Part shown: piece after piece, positions 34,704 to 48,351 of the stretch
How positions within the stretch are numbered: the stretch's first letter is position 1
Layout: each line of letters opens with the position of its first letter
Position numbers and translations under genes: made by a program
The notes under the pieces: model-generated
Told to the model about the DNA's origin: nothing
The model's input: only the letters and a program-made list of their open reading frames with translations
Database searches by the model: none
Origin: Piromyces finnis
Taxonomy: Eukaryota > Neocallimastigomycota > Neocallimastigomycetes > Neocallimastigales > Neocallimastigaceae
DNA: 64,000 nucleotides
Reading direction: 5' to 3'
Assembly: GCA_002104945.1 (NCBI GenBank)
Contig: MCFH01000040.1
Coordinates: 394,501 to 458,500 of the forward strand

Positions 34704-35741
34704 ATGGATGATATATTCAATATAAATGATCATGAATCAGAAAATGAATATTATTCTGATGAAGAAGAAAGTAAAATATCTTTATTAAAAATAAAAAAAT
34801 CTGATGACAATTCAGAAGATGAATCCGAAAATGAATCTGAAAATGATATTGAAAATGATGATAACGATAATAATGAAAAAAAAAATGAGAACAAGGAAAT
34901 AGTTAAAAAAGACAATCGTTTTGATATGAGTGGATTTGATGATAATGATGATGAAAATGATAATGAAAATGATATCGAAGTAAATGAAAATGAAAATGAA
35001 AAAAAGCAAAAAAAGATTAAAAAACCTCTTAGTGAAAGTAAACTTAAAAAATTTAATATTCAACATAATAGAACTGGTGTAGTTTATTTATCAAAAATTC
35101 CACCATTTATGAAGCCAATAAAAATTCGTCATCTTCTTTCGAAGTATGCAAAAATAGGTAGAATATATTTGGCAGCAGAAGATGAAAAGATTGCTCGCCG
35201 TAGAAAAAAGTATGGAGGAAACAAGAAAAGAAATTACACAGAGGGATGGGTTGAATTTTTAGAAAAAAGAGAAGCAAAATTAGTTGTAAAGCATTTAAAT
35301 AACAATATTATTGGAGGAAAAAAAAGTAGTTGGTATCATGATGATATATGGAATATGAAATATTTACATGGTTTCAAATGGATTCATTTGACTGAAAGAA
35401 TTGCTTATGAAAAAGCTGTTCGTAATCAAAAACTTAAGGCTGAAATGGCTCAAGCTTCTCGTGAAAGTAATGTAATCTTAAGAAATGTTGAAAAGGCTAA
35501 AATGATTGAATCAATGGAAAAGAGAAAATTAGAAAAATTAAATGATGAAGCAGAACCAAGTCAGAAAAAAGCCAAAACTTCCGAAGATACTTCATCAAAT
35601 AATAATACTGATTCATTCCAAAATCCTGAAACATTAAAAATCATTAGAAAATACAAACAAAGAAAACCTGTTAATCCAGAAAAGAAAACTGTTGTTATTA
35701 ATCCAAAGCAAAAAACTGTTTTAAGCAAAATATTTAACTAA
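34704..35741 (+). CDS. ESF2: ESF2/ABT1 ribosome-biogenesis RNA-binding protein
   Basis: Esf2 (ABT1 in animals) is a nucleolar SSU-processome factor that binds pre-rRNA and stimulates the helicase Dbp8 during early 18S processing. This is a single exon of 345 residues (yeast Esf2 316). Residues 1-115 are strongly acidic and Asn-rich. An RRM-like domain follows from about residue 122: G-V-V-Y-L-S-K-I-P-P-F-M-K-P, then R-H-L-L-S-K-Y-A-K-I-G-R-I-Y-L, E-G-W-V-E-F, and I-G-G-K-K-S-S-W-Y-H-D-D-I-W-N-M-K-Y-L, the last being distinctive for this family. A basic coiled tail (residues 235-290) follows. ATG at 34704 is the first in frame and comes just before the acidic region. Confidence 0.95.
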   Translation: MDDIFNINDHESENEYYSDEEESKISLLKIKKSDDNSEDESENESENDIENDDNDNNEKKNENKEIVKKDNRFDMSGFDDNDDENDNENDIEVNENENEKKQKKIKKPLSESKLKKFNIQHNRTGVVYLSKIPPFMKPIKIRHLLSKYAKIGRIYLAAEDEKIARRRKKYGGNKKRNYTEGWVEFLEKREAKLVVKHLNNNIIGGKKSSWYHDDIWNMKYLHGFKWIHLTERIAYEKAVRNQKLKAEMAQASRESNVILRNVEKAKMIESMEKRKLEKLNDEAEPSQKKAKTSEDTSSNNNTDSFQNPETLKIIRKYKQRKPVNPEKKTVVINPKQKTVLSKIFN

Positions 35742-37418
35742 ATTATAAAACCTATTTTCAATTATTAAACAAATTAATAAAATTTATTTTATTTCTTTTT
35801 ATATTTTTTTTACATTAATTTATTAGATTTTTTTTTTGTTTTTTTTTCTTTTACAGGTACAATTTAGATTTAAGATAATAAAAAAACATACTAATAGAAT
35901 ATAAAATAAAATAGTTGATTACTCTTTAAATTTGTAATGTTCATTTAAATTATTTATTGAAATAAAATATATTTATTCGTAAAATCAATTTAAAATGATT
36001 AATAATAAATAATATGTATATTGTATGTTGTTTTTTACATGTTATCCCTTAATTTTTGTTTTTGTTGTTGTCTTTCAAAATTATTTAAAATTAAATACTT
36101 TATTAATTGTAAATTCTAGTGTTATATAAAAATATCAGTCTTAAGCAAAATTAAGTATTAAAAAGATTTAATATTAAAATAATTGTAAATTCTAATGTTA
36201 TTTAAATATTTACAATATTTTTATGATTTAAACATAAAAAAAATGAATAAAATGAATAAAATATCTGTCAAAAAGGTAAACTATTTATTGTTTTTATTTT
36301 TTAAATAGCTATGATAATTTTTTGGTGTTGCTTCTACCTATTCGTTTTATTAATAAATGATTTATTACCTCTTTCTTTTTTTAAATGTTATTATTTTAAA
36401 ATATATTATATATTTTACTACATCCTTTTTACCAACACTTGAATTTATTCATTATATATTTAAAACCATATAAAAAAATATTATTCCAAATTATATAATA
36501 TATATCAATATATAAATAATATATGATTGAATTAATTGTAGAAAACAAATAAAAACAAATATGTATAAAATTAAAAAACACAATAATTACACAAAATTCA
36601 AATATATTATAAAATATTTATATGTCAAATATATTATGTAATACAGTGTACAATATATTTAATATATTTAATATATATAGTAAAATAATGAATAATTGAA
36701 TGTTTTTCTATTATTAAATTTCTTTATATTAATTTATGGTTTATATTATTTTATATTAAAATTATAAATATGTAATTTATATATTTATTAAAGTTTTTAA
36801 AAAATTAAAGATTAGATAACAAATTATTAAAGAAAAAGAAATAAAATATATTATACATTAATATTATTAATGTTATTATATTATTATTATAATTTTTATT
36901 ATTACTATTATTACTTATTAAAACCTTTGAATTTTATAATTTAAATTATTATTTAAAATTTGTAGTAAATAATAGTAAATTTTCAAAATACTTTGTTTTT
37001 TCCTTTGCGAAATAAATAAAAAATCGTATACATTAAATGATTTTAAAATTGGTTATACTTTTGAAATAAATAAAGTATTAAAGAGAATTTAATATATAAA
37101 TTATAGCATAATCTTTCCAAATAAATTAGGAAATAGAAATATCAATCAAGAATAAAAAATATAAATAAAAGTTTTCATTTTTTATATATAAACATATTAA
37201 ATATTATATAATTATATATAGATAAAAAATCTTTTTATATTTTTCAATAATTAGAAAAATAATAAAGTTAAACTTAAATTATCAGTAAAATAAAAATATT
37301 TGTTAATATAATTTACTAAAACATATAAAAAAGTATTCAAAAATCATTATAAACAACTTTACACGAAATTATATAATTCCCATTAATTACCTTTATTTAA
37401 TTTCTTAAATTTATATAA
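35742..37418. other. AT-rich intergenic region ESF2 / bZIP gene
   Basis: No supportable gene. Two near-identical segments (AATTGTAAATTCTAGTGTTA near 36105 and a one-base variant near 36181) suggest a small local duplication. The right part is the presumed promoter of the bZIP gene. Confidence 0.6.
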
Positions 37419-40400
37419 ATGGACTTTAATGATATATTTAAATTTGATGAAATAACCAATGACAATGATATTAATAATATTGAATTGGATGAAAAAAATG
37501 ATAAAGAAATAATACCAGATAACTCTTCGGTTAAAACTATAGAAAATTTTACCGAGAAAATCAACCTTTCACAAAATGAACAATTTGATTTAAACAATAA
37601 TAACAATTTATTATTGGATATGTCAAACATCACAGTAAATAATGTTATTGACTCAATGTCGGAAATACCTCTTGAAAATTCTATTGATTCAAATGTACTT
37701 TTAGATAATTCAAATAAAAAAATACAGAGTTTATATGAATCTATAGTATTAAAAAATGAATCAAATAATTTATCTAATAATTTATACCCTCAACTCTATC
37801 AAACTGAGGAATATCCTATAGAAGATGAACAAGATGATTTTTCTCAATATATGAATTATCCAAATGTTAATTTCAATGTAAATAATAATATACCTTATCC
37901 ACTTTATTATAATAATGCTTATAATCAAGACGAAACCCTTCCATATAATGCAGTTGATTTTATGAGTTATAATCCTGAATATGATATAAATGGAATAAAT
38001 CCATATTATCCTTTTACATCCGATGTAGAAATGGAAGATATTGATATGGATATGGATGCTTATTCTCTAATTTCAAATACTGCAAATGGTAATAATCAAG
38101 AGTTAGCTATAGAAAAAAAGAATGATGGAAAATCAACAATAAGTAAAATGACGAAAAATTTAAATGAAATTAATTCTTTAACAAAAAATATAGCTCCACC
38201 AATTTCCTATAATAAATCTGTAAATGATTCAATTGGGAAAATATCATTTGATTCGAATTCATTAATTGTACCAAGTAATGATGAAAATGAAAATATAATT
38301 GATGACATGTTTAAATATATGTATTCCATTAATAATAAAAATAAAGTGTTAAATGACAATATAAAAAATAATATGAATTTTGAAGGAGTAATATCTGCAA
38401 ATACGCTTTCTCAACAAATGAATTTTGAAAATAACTTTGCTAAAAAATCATTATCAAATAATAAAATGAATCAAGTAAATAATTTAAATCAAATAAATAT
38501 AAATATGAATGAACCAGAATTTAATACAAATATCAATAGCATTTATTCATCTGTTGAAAAAATAAAGGCAACTTCTGAAACAGAAGAATTAAAAGGTGAT
38601 TTAATAAATAATATTAAAGATATTAATAAATTGCTAGACTTTGATTTTAGTAGTTTAGATAATGTAATAGATGAAAATCTTTTAAAAATAAAAGCGGAAA
38701 CAATAACTAATAATAATGATACAACTCCAAAAGCAATTATTGATGAAAAGGTTTTTTCCGACCCAAAATCAGCTCAATCAAGTATAAATGAAAATAAAAT
38801 TTCAACTGAAAAATCTTCAAGTGACGGTAAAAATATTATTGAATCATTAAATTCTCAAAGTAAAGACTATACAGATAATCTTTTAAAAATGTTCATTGCT
38901 TCACCAAAATTAAGTACTTCAGCAGAGAATATAGTTGACAATGATTCATCCACAAAAAGTAATAAGATAAAAAAGGATTTACCGAACAAGTCATTAATAA
39001 ATAAAACTATAGTTGAATCCCCTGATATTAGTATTCCTTCTTTATCATCAATCCCAAATTTGTTAAAAGAAATGAAAGAAGAAAATAAAAACATAATTAA
39101 TAGTTCTAATACACAATTGTCGAATTTTCCTTTATCAAAAGAACCATCTTCAAGTATTCATCATAAATTATTAAGTAAATCCAAGGTAATAACAAAATCA
39201 AATTCAACTTTAAATAATATAAAGAATACTCAAAAAAGTAGTCCTATTTTATCAAATGATAAAAATGATCTTCTAATAAAAGAATTAGCAAATATTAATA
39301 TTTTATCTGATGGATCAGTTAAATCAATTTTATCCTCTAATATAAATGAATCTTTAAATACAAATCCTTCAAGAACAGGATCTGTCTTAAAACCAATAAC
39401 TAAAACACCTGTTCCTGTTAATAAAATTTCAAATCACATTTCCACTGCAATCAATAATAATAACAATATTACATCTTCCTTATTAAATTCAATAAATATT
39501 ACTAATACAACTCTTCCATCGTCCTCAGCATCAGTCACTTCTCATAATTCATTACCATTAATACCTGCACTTTCAACGCTCTCTTTATCTTCTTTCACTA
39601 AATCTACTCCAAAAACAACGCATCCAAATCTCACATCTATTATTTCTAATACTACGAATTCAAAACATACAGAGTCTCAATTAAAATCAATAACAAATAA
39701 ATTAAATGCACTAACTTCATCATCCGTATCAACTACTACAACAACAGTTACTACAACACCATCAATCACAACGTCAGAAATAGCCGCATCTCCGAAACTA
39801 TTAATATCCCAAACAACTTCAAACACCTCAAATACTACACCTGTAGCTACATCAAATTCAAAAGCGACAACAATAAAAGCAGCCTCTACTACAATTAAAC
39901 CATTAATTCCATTACTATCAACCCCTATATTATCAGCAAAACAACCTACATTAACAACATCGATATCATCCTCTTCAACTAATTTAGCTGCGAAAATTGT
40001 GCCAAAACCTATTGCACCATTAACATCAATACCACCGTTAGGTGCTGTACCATTGCCACTTTCAACTTCATTAAATGTAAAGCCAAATTTAAGCGTTCCA
40101 CAAGTTATGCCATCCATGTTATCAAATCCAAAATTATTCCCACTTTTATTTTCATCAGATTCAGTAAATTTAATTTCTAATGCAGCAAAAACAGTAGCAG
40201 AAAATCTAGCTAAATCATCTCTTCCAACTACGTCATCAGTTAGCAGTACTGTAACATCAGTACCATCGGCTACTTCATCAAATACAACCTTAAATTCATT
40301 AGTTTCAACTTCATCCACTGCTCCTACAACTACATTAAATACTGTAACAAACCCAATTTCATCAGCACTTTCTATACTATCTACTCTTCCATTATCCAAC

Positions 40401-41049
40401 CCTGCCATAACAACACCACTTAATTCAACGTCTCTTGCATCAAAAGTAACAACATCAACGCTAATAAATCCAGTTAAAAAAGAATTAAAAAATGAAGGTA
40501 TTTCACCGATAAATACGACACCTAATACATCTGTATCCACTTCTTCAATTCCAATTAAAACTGATAATAAAAATAATAATAATAATAAGACTTTAACAAA
40601 AAATAGTAACACATATGTTGATGAAAAAAGAAGAAAGTTTTTGGAAAGAAATAGAATTGCAGGTAAATATATATATATATACCTAAATATAGTAAACCAA
40701 ATAAATAAATTATTAATTTCATAGCATAATTAATTAATTTTATTTAATTCCTTATTTTATAGCTTCCAAATGTCGTCAAAAGAAAAAAGCTTGGGTTCAA
40801 GATTTGGAAAAGAAATCAACTGAAGTTAGTATTGCCAACAGGAATTTAAAAATTATTGTTAATCAACTAAAAGATCGGGTAGCTATTTTAAGAGGTCAAC
40901 TCTTACTTCATAAAAATTGTCAAAGTAAAGTAATACAACAATATCTTCAACAATCTTCAATTAATTTATCAATTCAAAATACATTACAATCCCTTAATCA
41001 AAATTCAGTAGGAAATCAGTCTCTATTAAATTTTAATAAAATCCAATAA
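37419..41049 (+). CDS. ATF2/Atf1-type bZIP transcription factor
   Basis: A DNA-binding bZIP regulator of the CREB/ATF class; fungal Atf1 relatives act in stress responses downstream of the Hog1/Sty1 MAP kinase. Two exons (37419-40662 and 40763-41049) give 1176 residues. The basic region spans the splice junction: E-K-R-R-K-F-L-E-R-N-R-I-A in exon 1 and A-S-K-C-R-Q-K-K-K-A-W in exon 2, with the invariant N-x-x-A-(A)-S-x-C/R pattern. The zipper follows, with hydrophobic heptads through about residue 1140. The first 1080 residues are disordered: acidic and Asn-rich at first, then a long Ser/Thr/Pro-rich stretch (about 700-1040) typical of transactivation regions. S/T-P sites are present. No other domain is seen. 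Neighbour PEX14 is convergent. Confidence 0.9.
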
Positions 41050-41359
41050 TTTTTCTTTTTTTTTAAAAAAAAAAAAAATAATAATAACAATAATAATTTA
41101 TGCATCTATGTTCACTAACTTTAATAATGAAAGAAAATTAAATTTTATAAAATTTCTTTAATATTACTTAAAAACTCAATAAATGAATTGTTTACATCCC
41201 TATTAAAAAAAAAAAAAAAAAAAAAATCTATAAAAAAAAAAAGCATTTATTAGTTTATTTTTTTATTTTATTTTTATTATTATTTTAATGTTAAAAATAG
41301 TTTTCTAGTAATTTATTGTTTATACTAATTTTATCATTATTTCTATAAATTGTTTATTC

Positions 41360-41392
<33 letters not shown>

Positions 41393-41956
41393 GTAATTAC
41401 AATTTTTAAAAAGAAAAAGAATATAATAAGTTCATGGTTAATATTTCATTATAACTCATTTTTCAGGTTTATAAATAATAATTTATCCTTATCCTTAAAT
41501 TTTATATTTTCCTTTATTTTTTAATCTCTTCAATTTTTTTTTTCTCAAGATTTTTAATAGGAAAAAATAAATTTTATTTGATTTATTATTATTATCCTTT
41601 TATATATGTTTATAATAAAAGAAAGAAAATCATTTGCTTTGTTAATAAAATAATTATTTATTTTAATTCATTTAAGAGGTATTTTTAAAACTTTTGGATT
41701 TTACTTATATAAATTAAATAGTATTTTTTTAATAGATATTAGATTGTTTTTGCTATATTGTTAATAGTATTAATCACAATTATTACTGAAAGATTATTAT
41801 TAATTAGATATAGTGTATATATATATATTTTATTATTATTATTATTATATTATATTATAATAATTGCATTAATATTAAAAATCAATCTATAAAAATAATT
41901 ATTCCAAAACGATTGGTAGTAAATAATAGAAAAAAAATGAAGCATTCCTTTTATAT
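41050..41956. other. Convergent intergenic region bZIP / PEX14
   Basis: A/T-rich 3' flanks with A runs (41062-41076, 41206-41226) and a 28-nt T run (41365-41392). No gene is seen. Confidence 0.65.
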
Positions 41957-43259
41957 TTATTCATCATTATTTTCTTCATTTTGTTTTGTTTCTGTTGATT
42001 GTATTTGCCAAGCTGGTATGGCTGGTTTTTGATTTAAGAATGAAAATCTTGAAGTCATTGAAGAATCAATTTCATTAGTCTTTTTTACACCATTAGATTC
42101 ACCGGAAGAAGAGGAAGAAGCAGTAGCTGAAGAATCCGGTGTAGTTCCTTGATTACTTAAAGTCATTCTATTAACAATTAATGATTTTAATGATTTTATT
42201 TCATTTTGTAAATCTTGTAAAACAGAGTCATTTGTTTCTTTTGACTTTTCAATTATCTGTTGATTATTATTATTTAATTATTTAATAAGAATTAATTAAT
42301 AATTATAAATTTTTTAAAATCTAATATTCTTATTATGACATTTCCATCTTTAAATATAATATTAATAATAATAATAATAACAAAATTTTATGCTTATATT
42401 CTACATATTTTACCTTTGGAATTAAAGTTTTAACATTTTCTAAATCATTCTTTATAGTTCTAATTTCTTCATCTCTCTTTTCATCAGCTTCCTTTAAGCT
42501 ATTTAATGATTTGGTTAATGTATCCATAAATGATTTTATCTTTTCACCTTGTTCATCCATTAATTTTATTGCTGTTTGAGTTTCAATCTTTGAAGAATTA
42601 AGTGCTTCGCTTGCAATATCCAATTGTTTTGTTAATTGTTCATTATTATTTTGAAGATCTTTCGTTGAAGGAATTTGAAGTAAATCTGGTAAATATTTCT
42701 AGTTTAATAATTAATATTGAAGTTTCATTATTAAAATAATTTAAATATAAAAATAAAAATTACGAAAAAAAAAATAATAATAAGATTTTAATAATAATTT
42801 ATATTATGTAAATATTGAATAATAATAAAAAAAAAAAAGGGGTATTGTCTTTTTTCTTTCAATTCTAGTAAAATTCAAGATTATCTCATTATATTTTAAT
42901 TTATAATAAATATAATTAATAATAATAATCTTTACCTTTAAGGCCTTGTATAATGCATAACTGACACCACCAATAATAGCTGTGCCAATAAAATAATCTT
43001 TCCAACCTAAATACTTTGGTGGAGGTTGAACAATTTGCATATATGGATTTGATGGAAGTTGTGGAGCACCACCAGCAGCAACAACAGCATTTGATTGGGC
43101 ACCATTACCATCAGCTCTTGAAAGAGCTTCCTTAATTTCTTCTTGTGTTAAACCTTTTGATTCAAGAAAAGCAACTCTTTTTGCTAAAGGAGCTTTTTGA
43201 ACCTTTGGATCTTTTAAAAAACTTGTTGCACTACTAACTAAATTTTCTCTTAAGGCCAT
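41957..43259 (-). CDS. PEX14: PEX14 peroxisomal import docking protein
   Basis: Pex14 is the membrane docking factor for the PTS receptors Pex5/Pex7 at peroxisomes. Three exons (42936-43259, 42414-42698, 41957-42256) give 302 residues (yeast 341). The conserved N-terminal domain is clear at residues 2-47: L-R-E-N-L-V-S-S-A-T-S-F-L, then D-P-K-V, then P-L-A-K-R-V-A-F-L-E-S-K-G-L-T-Q-E-E-I. A Pro/Ala linker with P-P-P-K-Y-L-G-W-K-D-Y-F leads into a hydrophobic segment (about residues 86-106), followed by a coiled coil (about 115-220) and a polar Ser/Gln-rich tail. This is the full Pex14 domain order. It is divergent from PPIL2 with 373 nt between the starts. The family call is strong; organelle location in an anaerobic fungus is an open question. 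Confidence 0.92.
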
Positions 43260-43632
43260 TCTATGCTAAAAAAAAAAAATGAATCGAAACTTTGAATTAA
43301 TAATTTATTTTTTTTTTAAAATGTTTTTTTATATTAATTTATTAAACTCTTTTAAAAAATAATAATGCAACAGTGATATTTGTAATAATGTTTGATGCTT
43401 TAATATTTTACAAAACATTAATAATATACATACTTTTTAAAGCTTTATTGAAACAATAATTATTGAGAATAGATAAAAAAAAAAAAAATAAAAAAAAAAA
43501 TAAAATAAAAATAAAAAATTTATATTAAGTCATGTGATATACTCTTTTTTTAATAATTAAATGGATTAAAACTAAAAGTATTTGAATTTTTTTACATTTT
43601 TTAGAATATCAAGATTTTAGAATAACACAAAA
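43260..43632. promoter_or_regulatory. Divergent promoter region PEX14 / PPIL2
   Basis: A 373-nt A/T-rich spacer between two outward-facing genes, with A-rich tracts around 43481-43520. No specific motif is recognised; function is inferred from orientation. Confidence 0.45.
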
Positions 43633-46227
43633 ATGGGTAGAAAATCGGATAAAATGTATATTACTCACAGTGAATGGAGTAATGAATTCGAAGGAGGAAT
43701 GAGTTTTGGGTAGTTATACATTATGAATGAATCAATCAATTTAATATATTTAAAATATATTTGTCTATAATTTTTAATTATTATTAAACTAAATTAAAGT
43801 CAATTTTTATTCTCTATAATAATGTAAATCCTTAAATAATTATTATCTATAATACTAAATATAGAGGATGTAAAGTTCGTAAACAAAAAGAAAATTTTAA
43901 AAGATTACCATTTGATTGTTGCGCTTTATCACTTCAACCATTTGAACATCCAATGTGTACCCAAGATGGAACAATTTTTGAACTAATGAATATAGTACCA
44001 TGGTTAAAAAAGTAATTATATTTCTTAAAGTAATAATAAAAAAAAAAAGTGAGAAAGAAGAAAGAAAAAGAAAAGCAAATATTTATAAATATATGATTTA
44101 TCGCTAATATTTATATTTATATTTTTAATATTAATACTATAACATTGCAAAATTAATTTAACATACATTTTATGAAATAAAATTTTAAATTTAAAATTTA
44201 AATTTACTTAATTATATTAAAATTGAAATATTTATGCATGAATCCATTTTTGTTTATCATCACTTATAACAAATACAATTCAATAAATAACAATAAAAAA
44301 AAAAGGTATGGAACATCACCAATTACAGGAGAAAAATTAAGTGCAAAATCATTAATTAAATTAAATTTTGCTAAGAATTCAAAAGGAAAATATCACTGTC
44401 CAGTATCATTTAAAGAATTTACTGACAATACTAAAATAGCAGCTATTAAAACTACAGGAAACGTATATGAATATGATATAATAGAAAAATTAAATATAAA
44501 GCCAAAATATTGGAAAGATTTATTAACAGATGAACCTTTTACAAGAAAAGATATTATTGTTTTACAGGTATTTAACAACATTATTATTAAATATTTTGTA
44601 GAATTATTTTCAAATATAATAAAAAAAATCTTTTATTATTCATAATAACTTTTTTTTTTTTTTTTTTTTTTTTTTTGATATTTAAATTCTAATCATTAAT
44701 ATATCAAATTATTAATAAAATTTAAAAGGATCCACAAAATTTAGATAATAAAAATTACACAAATTATTATTACTTCAAAAATGGTATGAAAGCAATAAGT
44801 CAAAATGATGATGAGAATGATGATAATATCAATTCAAATGAAGCAACAGAAAGAATATTAAATACAGTTAAAAAATCAAAAAATTCTTCTGAAATCAAAT
44901 CCTCAAATAGCTCACTTGTAGCAAGCAAAGCAAAAAAATCATATAATGCAGCACCTTATTCCCAAGGAAAAGTTTCAGCATCCTTTACTAGTACTGCTTT
45001 AAATATTGAAACAAAAAATGAATATGCACTATTTGATAATGAAGAATATATGTTCAAACATATTAAAGACAAGGGCTACTGTAGTATTAAAACAAATTAT
45101 GGTGATTTAAATTTAGGTATAAATTTAAAATTTAATTTTTTTTTAATATAAGCATTTATTATTATTGAATTCATTGAATATTATATTTATTTTTAAATTG
45201 ATATTTCTTAAAAAAAAAAAAAGAATTAAATTGCAAAGCTGCTCCACGAACCTGTTATAATTTCATTATGCTTTCAAAAAAAGGATATTATAAAAATGTT
45301 ATTTTTCATAGAAGTATTAAGCATTTTATGATTCAAGGTGGTGATCCAACTGGTACTGGCAGAGGAGGAGAATCTATTTGGAAAAAAGAATTCCCCGATG
45401 AATTTAAATCTAATCTTTCACATAAAGGAAGAGGTGTTCTTTCCATGGCTAATCATGGAAAAAATACTAATGGTTCACAATTGTAAGCTCTTTTAATATA
45501 AATAAATAAAATTTGTATAGAATAATAATTTTCATCATATGTATATATGTATATATATATATTATAAATCAAAAATTTAAAGTTTTATTACATATCGTTC
45601 ATGTACTCATCTTGATAATAAGCATACTATCTTTGGAAAATTGGTTGGTGGTTTAGAAGTTTTATCAAAATTAGAAGCAATACCAACAGATGATCAAGAT
45701 AGACCATTGGTAAATAAACAATATTAAAGTAGTATAATTATTTAAGATAATTGAATATTATAATATTAATAATTAATTATTACATTATATTAATTAGCAA
45801 GAAATTAAAATAAAAGATGTTGTGGTATTTATAGATCCATATGAAAAATTCCAAGAAGAATTAAAATTAAAAGAACAACAAATAAATGAAACTAAAGAAA
45901 AAGAAATGAAGAAGAAGGAAAATGTAAGTTCTTCAATAATATATAAATATAATCATAAATAGTAGATATATAATGCTATTATATATCTGTTATTTATAAT
46001 TTAGCTTTCAATTATGTAAATAGTTTAATAAATTTATTATTATTTCATTATTTATAATAAAGGCCTCTAAATTCACAACAACAAAAACAGGAATTGGAAA
46101 ATATCTTCCAGATATGTCAAAGAGAAAAGAAAGAGAAGATGATAATCCAGGTCAATATAATGATTATGAAAAATTAATTAAAAAACAAAAATCAAATAAT
46201 AATTTTGGTGATTTTAGTTCTTGGTAA
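43633..46227 (+). CDS. PPIL2: PPIL2/Cyp60, U-box cyclophilin
   Basis: A nuclear peptidyl-prolyl isomerase-like protein with an N-terminal U-box, associated with spliceosomes and ubiquitin ligase activity. Eight exons (43633-43709, 43865-44011, 44306-44567, 44729-45116, 45224-45482, 45583-45709, 45798-45923, 46063-46227) give 516 residues (human 520). Seen in order: [11 protein letters not shown]; the U-box with R-L-P-F-D-C-C and [16 protein letters not shown]-x-G-K-Y-H-C-P-V; [17 protein letters not shown]; the cyclophilin fold with [19 protein letters not shown] and L-S-M-A-N; and the terminal F-G-D-F-S-S-W. The catalytic Arg of F-H-R-S is kept. Conservation holds nearly end to end. Confidence 0.96.
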
Positions 46228-48093
46228 AATAACTAATTAAAAGCACTTTTAAATTTTTAATTATTATATAAATTGTTTTTATAGTATTTTAATTTAATAA
46301 AAAAAAATGGTTTTTTTTCACTTATCTATATGTTTTATAAAAATTAAAATATTAATGGGTAGTAAATAATTATATATAAAATTATTGATTTTTTAAAGTT
46401 TAAAAAAAAAAAGAACATTAGCAAGAATATTCTATTTTATTTTATAAAATAAAATTTTTAAAGAATAAAAATATTAAAAATAACATCTAACCCTATTGTT
46501 TTGTTTCAATTTTTCATAAAATATTATGATTAATTTATAAATATTGTAAAAAATTATTAGTATAGAAACTGAATATTTTATTTATCTATCTATCTATTTA
46601 TTCATTCATTTTATTATTTATTTATTTATTTGTTTATTTATTTATTTGTTTATTTATTTATTTATTTGTTTATTTATCTATTTATTTATTTGTTTATTTA
46701 TTTATTTATTTATTCATTCATTCATTCATTCATTTATTTGTGTAAAAAGAATAAAAAGAATGAGTCAAATATATATATTTAATATATATATTTAATAATA
46801 CTCCTATTTTTATTTATTTTTTTAAATAAAGTATTATATATTAAAGTTACAAATTAATATTATGATCCGTTTGTATTTTGGTTGTTTTCTTTTATTTCAA
46901 ATATTTATTATAATTTATATAGCATAATATATATTAATATATTTGAATATATATCATTAATATATCTTTTAAATTGTTATATATTTAATATATATTAATA
47001 TATTATAAAATACAATACTTCAATAGATCATAATTTAATTGATTCATATTTCATTAAAATAATAATGAGACTTTAATATAATTATACTTTATTAAATATT
47101 GAATATACCATATATTGTTTTATATTAATAAACTTTAGTATTTAAAACCAAAATAGTATTGTTTAAAGTTGTACATTTAGTATGAGAGGCAAACATTCAT
47201 TACTCTAATATGAAAAATATTGGTAAATTTTGATTTTTTTTCTTTTATGGTTTGACCTATTATCTGATCTTTTTGGTGGTGTGAATAAAGTTTATTATTA
47301 AATAAAATGGTAATGTAGCATGAAACGGTGGTGGTGATGGTTAGATACTTAATTTAAAAATTTTTGTATAACATTAATAAATTACATTTATTATTTATAT
47401 ACATTCTTTTACGAAATGTAAAAACTATATATTTATATATATTTTTTTTTTTTTTTTTTTTTTTTTTGCTTTTTTGTTTTTTTGAAAAAAATTCTTTTTT
47501 TTTTTTTTTTTTTTTTGAAAATTTTTTTTATTTTTTCAATAATAAAATAAGAAACGGTGCTCGATATACTAACTCCTAAATATAATATTAACAATTGTTT
47601 TATATTAATGAAATCAAAAACAAATAAAAAAATTTTATTTATTACAAATTCTGAAGATTTTAAATATATGTTGCTTTAAATAATACATACATTACAATTA
47701 ATTTTAAAAATAGATATTTTAAACAAAATTTATATATTAATTTTGGTTTACCTATTTCTTTTAACTAATATAACAAAACATTTTTAACTTATTAAAAACG
47801 AAACAAAAAAAAAATAATTATATATTAATATAAAAATAAGATTAATAGCAAACAAAATATATTAAAAGCAATCAATAACATATTTTTTATCATTATTTAA
47901 TTAATCAATATATATAAATTATAAAAATAAATTCAAAATAAAATAAATTCAATATTTCTTTTTTATTATCAAAAAATAAAAGAAAAAAAAAAAAGAAATT
48001 ATTTAAGAAAAACTATAAAAAATATATAATATATATATTTTTTTTTTAATTTAAGAAAATTAAAAATAATAGTTTTAAAAAAATAATTTGTTT

Positions 48094-48124
<31 letters not shown>

Positions 48125-48351
48125 GTAAATAAAAATAATTATATAATAATATAATATAAATAAACGAGTGAATTTGTGAGCAATAATAAAATCATTGTAA
48201 ATATAAATTTTTATAATATATATTAATAATTCAATAATTATATTAGTTATATATTCATTAAAAAAAAACTTTAATAAAATCAACAAATTATTAAAAAATA
48301 ATAAAGAAAATATAATATTGTAAATACAAACAAATATATTTAAATTAAACA
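46228..48351. other. Intergenic region with TTTA repeats and T tracts
   Basis: 2.1 kb without a supportable gene. It contains a degenerate TTTA/TTCA/TTTG repeat (46575-46741), a slightly G-richer patch (about 47160-47350, including GGTGGTGGTGATGG), and T runs at 47442-47467 and 47497-47516. A 28-nt T run (48097-48124) lies about 230 nt before the next start. Confidence 0.65.
46575..46741. repeat. Degenerate TTTA tetranucleotide repeat
   Basis: About 165 nt of TTTA units interspersed with TTTG, TCTA and TTCA variants, starting about 350 nt downstream of PPIL2. Confidence 0.9.

Noticed and set aside
39677-40612. 311-codon minus-strand ORF opposite the bZIP gene
   Set aside because: It is the antisense of the Ser/Thr-rich coding region, whose codon bias (few TTA, TCA or CTA antisense stops) opens the frame. 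It is Val/Asp-rich with no domain.
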